Below are positions 32,354-42,305 of a DNA stretch of 64,000 bases, in pieces. The stretch covers positions 5,410,501-5,474,500 of the forward strand of contig NC_068350.1 of assembly GCF_014633365.1 (NCBI RefSeq). The letters run 5' to 3'. The position numbers were made by a program, and so were the translations under genes. Origin of the DNA: Diospyros lotus. Taxonomy: Eukaryota; Streptophyta; Magnoliopsida; Ericales; Ebenaceae. The notes under the pieces are model-generated. The model worked only from the letters and a program-made list of their open reading frames with translations. It made no database searches and was not told the DNA's origin. Every line of letters begins with the position of its first letter. Positions within the stretch are counted from its first letter, which is position 1.

Positions 32354-34216
32354 TAAAGGCTTGTTCTCTTTGTTATTTTCAACCTATTTTGAGTTTTTAA
32401 TTTTTCAAAATATTGAAAACGTGTTTTTTTGTTATTTTTAAAAATGCATTTTCAAAAATAAGAAAAAAATTGTACAAAAAAATCAAAATATTTGTTGTTT
32501 TGGGTGTTTTCAATAAAAACACACTCAAAACACGGAAAACGAACGCATCCCCCCATCCTTCAATCTCGCATATCTCTTCTCTCTCTCCTCTCTTTTCTTT
32601 CTCTCTCAAGCCTCAGCTAAACATCGCGATTGCCCCTTGCCATCTTCTTTGTCACTGCCCACTTCCCTTCCAAACTTCATCTCTTCTTTGTTGGCCATTG
32701 CAGCGCCTGCCACTATCATCATCGCCGCCTACATTGTTCGCCTACGCCATCACCGCACATCTTTTGCCTATGCCACCTCATGCCGTTATCTCTTCTAGAT
32801 CCATCGCACCTCGTCGTTCGCCTAAATTGTTCTCTCTTCCAGATTCTTCATCCACTCCTGCTGCCGCCATTATCATTGCCCGCTATCCCTAGATCCACCA
32901 CCGCTGGTCGTTTCTTCTTCCTTCCCTCCTACCATTTCTTCATTCTTTCTTCTGCCCTTATGCCAATTCTTTTGTCCGCCACTACCTTCTCTCCAAGCCC
33001 AAATGGTTTTTTGCTTTAATTTTTCTTTTCAATTATATTTTTAAAATTTTGGATAAATCAATATTTTGCTATTTTATAATTTATATTTTTTTTAATATTT
33101 ATGTTATGGGTAATTTAAACCTCAAAATTAATGTCATATTTAATTTGTAGGTGTTGACGTACGAGAACCGTCAACCGGAGTCCGAGAGCCCACAATGCGA
33201 CAACGGATGCCGAAGAGTAAGGAACAGAAGCAAAAGAACAAACAAGAAGCACACAAGATTTTTACGTGGTTCGGCCCGAATCGTGCCTAGTCCACAATTG
33301 TTCTCTGGTTATTCTAGCAGAATCACAGTATGTAATTCCGTCATCTCTCTTTTACAGTGGCGTATCCTCCTCTATAAATAGAGTCGTGTTGTTTACAATT
33401 CGAATTAGTTCTAAGTATAGAAAGAGTCTATTCCGTTGATGGCGCTTTCCTTATCGTTCGAAATATCAGGGATAGACTCCTTGTCTTCAGGGATTTAAAT
33501 TACTTCTGATAGGCAAGGTGTATATCGCTTCCGATTATCTCGCGGTCTTCTGACTGTTCTAATCTTTGACGCGTCTTTCGACGAAGCTGAAGTCGTGATG
33601 TTGTGATGCTGGGATGTTGTTTCGAGCGAGCTCGCTTAGGGCGAGCTCGCTGTCCTCAAGCGACCTGACTTTTTACCGTGAGACTCTTCATTGGTAGTCC
33701 TCGATCTCTGGATCTGGCAGGCCTCTAAGGAATTCCAGCCGACCTATTGGGCCTTGGGTATTTTGGGTTCGCCCTGCGGGGCCGGGTCCAGCCCGCTAGC
33801 TAATTCTCAGAGATCGCACATAACAGTAGGTAAAAATAAATTTATCATAAAATTAATAGTTGAGTTAAATTAAAAATAATTTTAGAAAGTATTTTATAAT
33901 TTTAATGTATTATATACATTTAGATTATCAGTTATCCCTTGTATTATATTTTAAATTTTTTGAATTAAATTTATAATTTATTAATAAATGTTTACAACAT
34001 TGAATCAAATTTATTAAAAAATATATTATAAAATAAATTTTCTCAAAATTTTAAAACAAACGATATTTTTGAGTTTTCTGTTTTAAGAAATAATTTTTCA
34101 AAATAATAAAAAGAACGCATTTTCAAAAATCTAAAAACAAACACTCAAAACACAAAAATCAAAATAAATTTAAAATTTAAAAAACTCAAAACTAAAATAC
34201 AAAGAGAATCACCTAA
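32354..34216. mobile_element. Large Harbinger-type TIR element, related to copy 1, interrupted by solo LTR D
   Basis: TAA at 32354-32356 and 34214-34216 borders inverted ends sharing TTCTCTTTG. The subterminal sequences (TTTTGAG, AAAACGTGT/AACGCATTTTC words) match the MITE at 11-336. Without the 0.68-kb solo LTR the element is about 1.18 kb. The filler at 32560-33010 is CT-rich and open in frame, but no protein family was recognised, so gene capture cannot be shown here. Confidence 0.65.
33147..33830. mobile_element. Solo LTR D, 674 bp
   Basis: The LTR spans 33152-33825 (TGTTGACG...CATAACA). A perfect five-base duplication GTAGG lies at 33147-33151 and 33826-33830. It contains CTATAAATAGAG near 33373 and a GCGAGCTCGC repeat near 33626-33652. 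No internal domain is present. It is inserted in the TIR element 32354-34216 and is therefore younger than it. Confidence 0.85.
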
Positions 34217-34598
34217 AATTTTATGGGGAGCATTTGGTTTCTGTGAATTAATTTTCTTAGTTTTGGAATTTCTCTAACATCCCTATGGCAGGATGTTACA
34301 TGCACAATTATAAAAATTGTGTTAAAATAAAGTGTATTTATTACATCTTAAATATTTGTCTTACAACAATGAATGGCATCATCTTTTATTTAAAAGAAAT
34401 AGTGAATGAATGACTGATATGAGACTGCTTAATTTATAGCTTATATATGATCATTGAGAAACAATTTGAACATTAATTTGAACTTTGAATGGAAACAACA
34501 CAAGCCCCCCTTTAATGGAGGAATTATTGATGAAGACGGCACTGATTATTCATTACAACTGGTAGAAAAGATTACAAGGGGGGAAAGCGGCGGTTACC

Positions 34599-36179
34599 CT
34601 AAGAAGCAGCTTCACCGGATTTGAACATCAATCGGCCGGGAGACACGGCGGAAGCCACCGGGCTGCAAGGGCCGCGGAGGCCGTCAAGCTCTTGTGCCAA
34701 GGCTTTCAGGCTGGCTTGCTTCCTCACGTACTGAATCATCGTTTTCATGTTCCACTGAGATGATCCCCCTTCTTCCATGGCCTTGTTCGCCATCTCTCCC
34801 ATCTCTCGAACCCTTCTCCTAATCTCTGCAGCTTCTTCTCCGCCGTCCATGAGTCGATCTATGGCCCGTTTTACATCTTCCTTGTTAACCAAAACCCCTA
34901 AATTCTTTTCCTGCGCCCATTTCATGGTGACTTTAACGCCAATGGCGACGCCAATCTTGAGCACATCGACGATGAACCTTTCGTTGTAAAACTGCTCTGC
35001 GAACATCGGCCAGGTTATCAGTGGAACTTTGGAGCAAACGCCTTCCATTATCGAGTTCCAACCGCAATGCGTCAAGAAGGCGCCGAGTGCTGGATGAGAT
35101 AGAATCAAAACCTGCGGCGCCCATCCTCGGACGATAAGGCCTCTCTCTTTCGTCCTCTCTTGGAAATTCTCTTCCGCCAGCCATTTCTCGAGCTCCGCCG
35201 AGTAATCCTCTTTTCTTATTATCCAAACGAATGGACGATTCGATGATTCCAAGCCCAGAGCGAGCTGAATCAATTGAGGAGCCGATATGCGGCAGAGGCT
35301 GCCGAAGCAGGCGTAGATGACGGACCGTGGCGCCATTGCGTCAAGCCACTTCAAGCAGTGGTGCTCGTCGATGGAGGCCTTGTTCCCTCTGTTGAATTTA
35401 TCCGACATGTCCTTGTTGCAGAGAGAAACAGGGCCGATGCACCAGACGTTCTTCACCACTTTCGCATATTCTTCGGCATACCAAGAATCGAACTCGTCGA
35501 AGCTGTTCACCAGAACGCCATCGGCAGATAGCTCGGCGTTTTTCATGTGCTCTATCGCCCTCTTCATCTCCTCTGTCGCCCGCTTAACCTCGTCGGGAAG
35601 CTGAGCCCTAGTGAGCTCAATCCTATCGGGCACTCCGGGCACCAGAAAGGGCTCCGTGTCCGAACCGACGCTCTCATCGGCGCCGCTGCAGGCAATGTTA
35701 TGCGCGCAGAGAAGATGGAAGGTGGAAATGTGATGGAAGATGAACCTGGGGACGTTGAACTTCAGAGCCAGCTTCGAAGTCCATGGAAGCGAATTGCTGG
35801 TTATGATGCAGCTGGGCTGCGGCTGCATTGCTGCCAGAAGCTTCTCAACGGGGTCTTGAAGCATGTAAGTGGCCATGAAGAACTGTTTCACCAGGCTGCG
35901 AGAGGTTAGAGAGTCGAGATTCTCGCAGCCTTCGGGCAAGCCGGCTTCCCGGCAGGGAAAGCGAATGGGGAGGAGCTGGATGTTGAGCTTGGAGGTTGAC
36001 CTGGCTCGGTCGATCATGGCCTGGAAGCGGGCGGCGTTGAGGGGAGTGGTGATTATGGAAACAGTGACGCCTTGCTGCTGGGCGAGTAATTTGGCGAAGT
36101 CTGTGGAGGGAATGAGGTAGCTCTGCGACATCATTGGGATCAGGACGAAGTGGAGATCTTGATGAGCTTGGGAAGCCAT
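34599..36179 (-). CDS. UGT B: UGT73-like glycosyltransferase, intronless, catalytic residues altered
   Basis: A single 526-residue frame in the fold of plant family-1 UDP-glycosyltransferases. The C-terminal PSPG donor site (residues 353-396) begins WAPQVLILSHPA, contains FLTHCGWNS and ends FAEQ; it is intact. [11 protein letters not shown] (residues 246-256) and the DTEPFLVPGVP block place it with UGT73. At the N-terminus, where family members have the catalytic His (GH.IP; His32 in UGT A), this protein has Tyr21 (MSQSYLIP; codon TAC on the minus strand at 36119-36117). Where Asp activates that His (Asp137 in UGT A), it has Ser128 in CIITSNSLPW. Activity by the usual mechanism is therefore doubtful, although the frame is fully open, which argues that the protein is maintained or very young. 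It has an insertion-like RATEEMKRAIEHMKN segment (about 201-215) and a longer C-terminus (about 35 residues) than its relatives. Closest in the window to UGT C. Confidence 0.93.
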   Translation of the reverse strand: MASQAHQDLHFVLIPMMSQSYLIPSTDFAKLLAQQQGVTVSIITTPLNAARFQAMIDRARSTSKLNIQLLPIRFPCREAGLPEGCENLDSLTSRSLVKQFFMATYMLQDPVEKLLAAMQPQPSCIITSNSLPWTSKLALKFNVPRFIFHHISTFHLLCAHNIACSGADESVGSDTEPFLVPGVPDRIELTRAQLPDEVKRATEEMKRAIEHMKNAELSADGVLVNSFDEFDSWYAEEYAKVVKNVWCIGPVSLCNKDMSDKFNRGNKASIDEHHCLKWLDAMAPRSVIYACFGSLCRISAPQLIQLALGLESSNRPFVWIIRKEDYSAELEKWLAEENFQERTKERGLIVRGWAPQVLILSHPALGAFLTHCGWNSIMEGVCSKVPLITWPMFAEQFYNERFIVDVLKIGVAIGVKVTMKWAQEKNLGVLVNKEDVKRAIDRLMDGGEEAAEIRRRVREMGEMANKAMEEGGSSQWNMKTMIQYVRKQASLKALAQELDGLRGPCSPVASAVSPGRLMFKSGEAAS

Positions 36180-37312
36180 TGGAGAAGAAATTTAAAGCTT
36201 GGAGAATTAATCAATTAATTTGCTTGCTGGCTGGCAGGCAGGCAGCTGCTTTGAGTTTATCTGCTGCTTCTGGGTTGCTCTGAATTTGAGTGATCTTCGT
36301 CTCCACAAGACATATATATATATATATATATATACATCCCGTTTCTTTCTGATTGAATTAATGGATTTCAAGTGATAATTTAGATTTCGGGGTAAGGCTT
36401 CAAATCAGAATCTGCCTCCGTCTGTGGCGGATTCCCCTTTGTTTATACAGTGACAGGGGATGGCATCCATGAAAAATGACACATTTTTCAATCTTTTTTA
36501 TTCAAGAATAGAAAGTGACATCATTTTATGTACTATAAACTTTGTATACTAATTTTATTTTTGTCAGGTTACTGGGTTGGGTTTTTATAGAAAGACTTGA
36601 TATTGTATGAGTTATAAGATTACAGACAAAAGAAATAATTAAAAAATAAAATTCATCTGGCAAGATTAAAACTTTTATATGTGACATTTTATTATTAATT
36701 AATTGTGGTTATCCAAATGATACGTTACTATTTGTCGCTCCATTAGTATAGTTCAACAACAGATGATGACAGAAATTGGAACTTTTATGGCCTAAGGCTC
36801 CCTTCCATCTCTAGATCCATTTTCGGGTCAAGATTCTAGGCTTTGTCTAAGAGGAAAACCCAGAAAGGACAAAAAAAAAAAAGAACCGTGTAGCGAAGCA
36901 TTGTTTTGAGAATTGGATCCGATGGGCCGGTTCGGTTGCACGTGAATCGTTCTAAGGGATTTTTCAAATCCCTTAGAATTTGAAAAATTATTTGTTAAAA
37001 AATTGACCCGTGAATCGTTCGGACTGGACAGTTGAGCTAATTAATTTTTTAATCATAATAACTATATTTTTACTATACTTATATATTTAATCATAACTAT
37101 ATTTTTACTAAATATATATATCTATTCTTTACCGGATAATACCATTGATAGGGGAGTGCAAAAGTTCGATTTACCCAAACTGATCAAATCGAATAGATTG
37201 AATGTCGATCTGATTCTGTTTTTTTTCTCATATCAGTTCAGTTCGATTAATTTTTCTCAAAAGTTTGATTTTCGATTTTTATTTCAATTTTTGATCAAAA
37301 AACCAAATTAAC
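36180..37312. other. UGT B promoter and AT-rich intergenic sequence
   Basis: A TA dinucleotide run (about 36309-36333) lies roughly 130 bases upstream of the UGT B ATG and may act as TATA region. Further out, TTGTTTTGAGAATTGGATCC near 36901 resembles one end of the MITE at 2909-3313. A perfect 13-bp hairpin lies at 36950-36978. No gene was recognised. Confidence 0.5.
36950..36978. repeat. Perfect 13-bp inverted repeat, 3-base loop
   Basis: The arm TTCTAAGGGATTT (36950-36962) is followed by TTC and the exact reverse complement (36966-36978). It stands alone in AT-rich sequence beside a MITE-like end. Confidence 0.9.
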
Positions 37313-37544
37313 TAAGAGTGTATTTGATTGCACACATTTTTTATAGAAAATATGTAATTATTACACATTTTTTATGGAAAACAATCGAACACTCTTAATT
37401 TTTCTATGAAAAAATATATATGGTACAAGTATTTAAAGTTTTTTTTTCATAAAATTCATTTTCCAAGGGGGTGGGGTGATTTTTGTTTTCTAGACAATAT
37501 TACCTAAAATTAAATTCTAAGTAATGCAATCAAACACACCTTAA
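37313..37544. mobile_element. MITE, PIF/Harbinger-type (copy 3), TAA duplication
   Basis: TAA at 37313-37315 and 37542-37544 borders inverted ends of the type GAGTGTATTTGATTGC / AGGTGTGTTTGATTGC. The body is about 226 bp and non-coding. It is closely related to the element at 44311-44744. Confidence 0.82.
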
Positions 37545-40500
37545 TCGTTTACACATCTCTAATCATTTGGAGACTTATATTCATTATTTTCAATTTAAAA
37601 TCTTTATTCTTGTTCAGTTGTGAAAAATATTTTTTAATTCTTAATTCTAATTTTATAATTAAATTTGCTTTAGCATTTTATGTTTTAAAAAGTAATAGCA
37701 TTCATTTTTTTAAAAAAAATAGAAAATATCTTTTTTTGATGTTTTCTAACTCATATTATAAAGTTAATATATATATGTACAACCTTTTAACAAAAAACGA
37801 AAATTTAAAAAATATTTTTTGAAACTAATCAAAGCCCTTAAATTCTGTCAAAGCAATCCTCTATTTCAGTTGGGCCCGTTAGACGTCCAGACTAGCTTCT
37901 AGGCCCATGATCAATTCCGGGCCGAAGAAGGCCCGACAAGGGTAAATATACAAGAATCAATGAATAGTGCTAGGTGAAGTGCCCACCAGAATTTGAACCT
38001 GTGAAAGAAAAAATTGCTACTTCAGCTACTAACGTTGAGACAACAACTTTGAATATTGTTAATTCAATCAACGATTATAACAACTAACCCACCTCCATTT
38101 TTTTTTTCATATATTTGAAGTTTTAACTCACTCACACGTGCCAACAAAGATATTAGAATTGTTTTTTGAAAATATTTGGATAATGTTAAAAAAATAAGAA
38201 AATTCTTGTAAAATGAAGTGTCAAGTTATTAGGGCCACTCTAAAAGTCAAAGTTACGCTAAAGATCAAATACTTAATCAATTTATAATATGAATTCGAAC
38301 GTTCAGATATTACGAAAAAATTAAATTCTGAGCAAGTGTACTCTTGAATTACCTAAAGAGAAACAACACGAAAGAATATAATTCGTATACTTGTATTTTA
38401 AGCCATTCTTTAGAGGCAATTATAATCAGATAAACCTTCAATATGTGACAGTTCTTATGATTAAAGGAATAGATAAATTCAAAACTTATACGAAGATATA
38501 CGATATAGGCATTCCAAATCTCCTTAATATCATGTGTCCTAATTTCTACAAGTTTAGGATAAAATATTCTACACTTATTCAATAATTTCAATCCAAATTA
38601 ATTTGAATTCTAGAAATTAAGATAAATTAACTAATCATCTTATCCCAAAGCTAGGTGGGCTCATTCTTATCGCGCTCTTTATCCCAAAGCTGAACTTGAA
38701 AAGTGTAAAAGAATTTTAAAAGGTGAGTTAAATGTATGATATTATTCACTACCCATACAAGTTTTTAAGTTATCTTTTAAACTCTTTGCTAACTTAGGCA
38801 TTGAAATGGCATATTTACACCATCATTTTGGTGTGTATGTCGCAATAAAGGTTTTTCATTCACTCAACAAGATAGTAGACCACCTAATTGATCATCCCAT
38901 CATCAACGATAATCCATCTAATCCAGAAAATCCAACATGAAGAAAGGCAATCAAACGATCATCTAGAAGCCATGGAGTGCAATTATACGAGCTAAGAAGG
39001 CAAGTTCAAATTCTGGTCAATAATCAAGAAAGATGAAGCAATACTAAACACAAGTATCATTTACAAATCAAACAGAGCAACAAAGAAGGTGGTAGTCTTT
39101 AGAATTATGTGTTGTGTGTGGGTGTATTGTGATCTGTGTGTGGGAGTGTTTGTCCCACATTGTTTGGTGAAGATATTTTAAGTGGGTATAAATATCTCAA
39201 ATCATAATATTGGATTTGAGACCTAAAAGGCACCTAAATTTTGTGAGTGAATGAACTCATACCTAATGCCTGTCCGATCAGATCAATATAAATAAAATAA
39301 TATATTTTTAATTTATTTAATATATTATTTTATTTTAATATTATCTCAACAACTTTCCAGAAATTGCTCTCCAAATTTGTTTTAAAAAGTGAAATCGCTC
39401 ACTCCGGACGCCTCCACCCCCGGCCCGACAGGAATGTGAGGGGAGATTAATCATGGTGACTCAGCCAACCAACAACAGCTAGACTAGTGCACACTGCGCA
39501 CAAGGAGCCCCCCTCATTTAAGAGATTGCTCTCACACTACTGCTGGTGAGACTCAATTCTGGATCATTTGTTTCAATTTCACTGTTACTGACTAATTGAG
39601 TTGCCCATGCAAGCAATTGCTCTCCAAATTTCATGCGGTGCAGTTACAGTCCTAGCCCAGCAGCGTGTTTTTCAGGTTTGTAGTCGCAGTCCTAGGCTCC
39701 TAGCTCCTTTTGCTTGTTTCCTACATGGTTGTTTTGTCATTGTTTGGCACTGTATATATATTCGTGTTTTAACTTTGTGTGTGTGGAATTCTCAGAAACT
39801 CACACTCTCTCTCTCTTCCTGATACAAAAATTTAGAATTTTGAATCCTGCCAATTTTGATAGTTCTTAGCTGTGTTCTGTCAGTTAAATCGTTTCATTCT
39901 ATTAAAACTATCGTCATAGTCTATTAGCTGTCAGTGCAGTGCGATTCTATCTTCAAGACAATGCTTTTGCGTGACTCGATATGTATTAAATTTTTTTGCT
40001 CGTTGCAGTGTCATCGATATCAGCCATTATTTACAATTTTCTTATACCGATTTTATATTAATTATTGTTGTTTACCCCAACATCATCCAAGTAGAGACAG
40101 AACCAATAACAGAGAGGAAAAAAAGAATTATTCTTGGCGAAGGCACACTACCTTGTCAATCTTCACCATGTGATTCTAATCAACAAGACCAAAAACGAAA
40201 TTTACATGGAAGGCAAGGACATCGAATTGTTCAGTCAACAATATACGATTCCTTTATCTCGCAAGGTACATGACCATCTCATCCCTAACCATTTTAAATA
40301 TCCTCTTTGAAATTAAAATAAATCAACTAATTTAGAGAGGATATGATTATTCTGATTATGATCCAACTTACAATATACACTTTGACAAGTTAGTGATGTA
40401 TCTTCCTTTCTCAAGTCTTATAATTTCTTAAATATCTATAAATTGATAATGACATCTTTGTTATTTTCTTTACGAAAGGCTGTAATTTTAAAAAATGGCT

Positions 40501-40639
40501 ATGGAGTATGGACACGTAAGATGACTTTTTAGAAACAAGTTAAAAAGATAGGGCTTCCAAAGAAAGAAGGCCGTCACTTATTACCATAAAATTATAAATT
40601 TAAGCATTTTCATATCCACATACTCACGTCAAGGAAAAA
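37545..40639. other. AT-rich intergenic region, no gene recognised
   Basis: Scattered short ORFs (for example 38349-38591 minus, 39607-39675 plus and 39971-40273 plus) show no family resemblance. The ATG at 39607 opens a short frame ending at a GT (CAG|GTTTGT), which could be a first exon, but no second exon was found. A 16-base word ATTGCTCTCCAAATTT occurs at both about 39364 and 39614. Otherwise nothing is supported. Confidence 0.5.
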
Positions 40640-41095
40640 TGCAAGAAATCTTGACGGGCTTATCGATGGGCTTACTAAAAAGGGTCAAAAAGATCCAAAT
40701 GTCCTCACCCACCTTCACTTCTTTCCCTTTTTTCATGATTGTTTTGTAGAGCCCTCGTCTCCCTCTTCTTTGTATTCTTCGGGCGACCGCCTCGCCTTGC
40801 CTCACTCGTCTTCGTGCCGCGCCTCGCTCATCGTCTCGCTCATCGTCGTGTCTTGCCTCGCCGACCGTTGCTGCAATCAGCGATAATTGGTAAGGTGACG
40901 ATGTTGGTGATGAGCAAGGCGAGACGTGACGGTCGACAATTGTCCGGAGAAGACAAAGATGAGGGAGCGAGGGCTCTGCACGCAGCCTTGAGAAAGAGAA
41001 ATGAGAGAGAAGAGAGACGAGGACTTGACTGTGCAGCGGAGAGTATTTTTATTTTCCAACCCTTTTCTAAGAATTTCTGTGAGATTGTTTGACTC
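40640..41095. repeat. Foldback element with long imperfect inverted arms
   Basis: The arm at about 40751-40860 (AGAGCCCTCGTCTCCCTC..., CTCGCCTTGC) mirrors about 40870-40985 (GAGCAAGGCGAGACGTGACG..., GAGGGCTCT). The arms are GC-rich and separated by only a few tens of bases. Outer words (TTACTAAAAAGGGTCAAAAAG near 40672) resemble the left end of the element at 41640-41890. An open frame across it (40739-41092) is low-complexity Arg/Leu-rich and not taken as a gene. Confidence 0.6.
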
Positions 41096-41639
41096 TCTGG
41101 TATAACTCCACGTCAGGTGTCTGTGGTCCCCCGGCATGATCTTCTGCGCATGCCACGTGATTCTTCGTCCGTTCCGTGCCACTAGATTAAAGCCAAATCT
41201 ACCCGAATTTCTTACTTCAATTTAATAATATACTAATCAGTATCTAGAGAATCTTACCATACCGGCAAAATCCAAACTAGCTTACGTATTTAGTGTGGCT
41301 GGCAACGCTTATCAACCAGCGAAATTGGAAATAGGATTGCGAGTGGGTGTTGGTCTTTTTTCTTCCTTATGTTAATCAAAGATTTGAATTAATGTTATGG
41401 AGTAACCTCCTCTAAATATTCTTTGATGTCCCAAATTTTTTATATTATTCTAGAGTGTTGATTATTTTATGTATAAATTGTAAATATTATAAAATTAAAT
41501 ATTTGATTAATCGTGAAAATTCTTAATATTTAAAATTTGTTGTGTCGTGAGTCTTCTTGAATTTTCAAGTCAGGTACACAATCACAAGACGAAAAGTGCA
41601 TTCAAGTCACAACTCAAATAGCCATTCATTTCTAATAAG

Positions 41640-41890
41640 AGTAATGCTAATTTGCCTGACAAATATATCGAGGGACTTACCAAAAGGTGTTAAAAAGATC
41701 AAAATGTCACGTGGTTGGCGACAAGGCAATAAGGTGAAGGCAACGACGATTGCATCGACGATCATGAAAAAAGAGAGAGCAATAGGCAATAATAGATTTT
41801 GTAATTTGAGTAGGTATTTTTGTCTTTTTGACACTCTTCGATAAGTCTCTCAGTTCTTCTGTTAGGCAAAGTAAATTAATTTCTCTAATA
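41640..41890. repeat. Inverted-repeat element with about 60-bp degenerate ends
   Basis: The left end (TAATTTGCCTGACAAAT...GGTGTTAAAAAGATC) mirrors the right end (GTCTTTTTGACACTC...GTTAGGCAAAGTAAATTA). Such long imperfect inverted ends are seen in MULE-type non-autonomous elements; the superfamily is inference. It is non-coding. Confidence 0.6.
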
Positions 41891-42305
41891 GTACTCACAG
41901 TATATGATACTTAGTAATTTTTTGTGTGTCACAAACTTTATGAATGAACCTTTATTTATAAGAAAAAAAATCTTAATTGGTAAGATTTAGAAAATAAAGA
42001 TTAATCAAAATTCTAATTCTCAAATTACCTTACTTAGAGATAATTTTATTTATTTTAGGATGATAAGCTATCTCATCTTATTTTGTTATTGATCAGATTT
42101 ATCTTGATCGTTTTAAAATATTAATTGATTATTATTATTATAAATAACTCATTATTATTGTCACTATCATTCATTTATGGATAAATTATTTCGTATTATT
42201 GAAAGAAATACATGCAGAAAGAGAGGAGTGACAATATTATATTACATTGATATCAACGAGACGGGAAAGTTAATAAAATTATCAACTTCCAAGAAATAGA
42301 ATCTG
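41891..42305. other. AT-rich sequence downstream of UGT C
   Basis: About 415 bases with no gene or repeat recognised. The right end includes the 3' flank of UGT C. Confidence 0.45.

Noticed and set aside
39607..40273. Possible multi-exon gene (ATG at 39607, frame 39971-40273)
   Set aside because: No family resemblance, no matching splice partner and no conserved motif; left as unassigned.
40739..41092. 117-codon plus-strand frame
   Set aside because: It lies across the inverted arms of a foldback element and reads as low-complexity Arg/Leu sequence.
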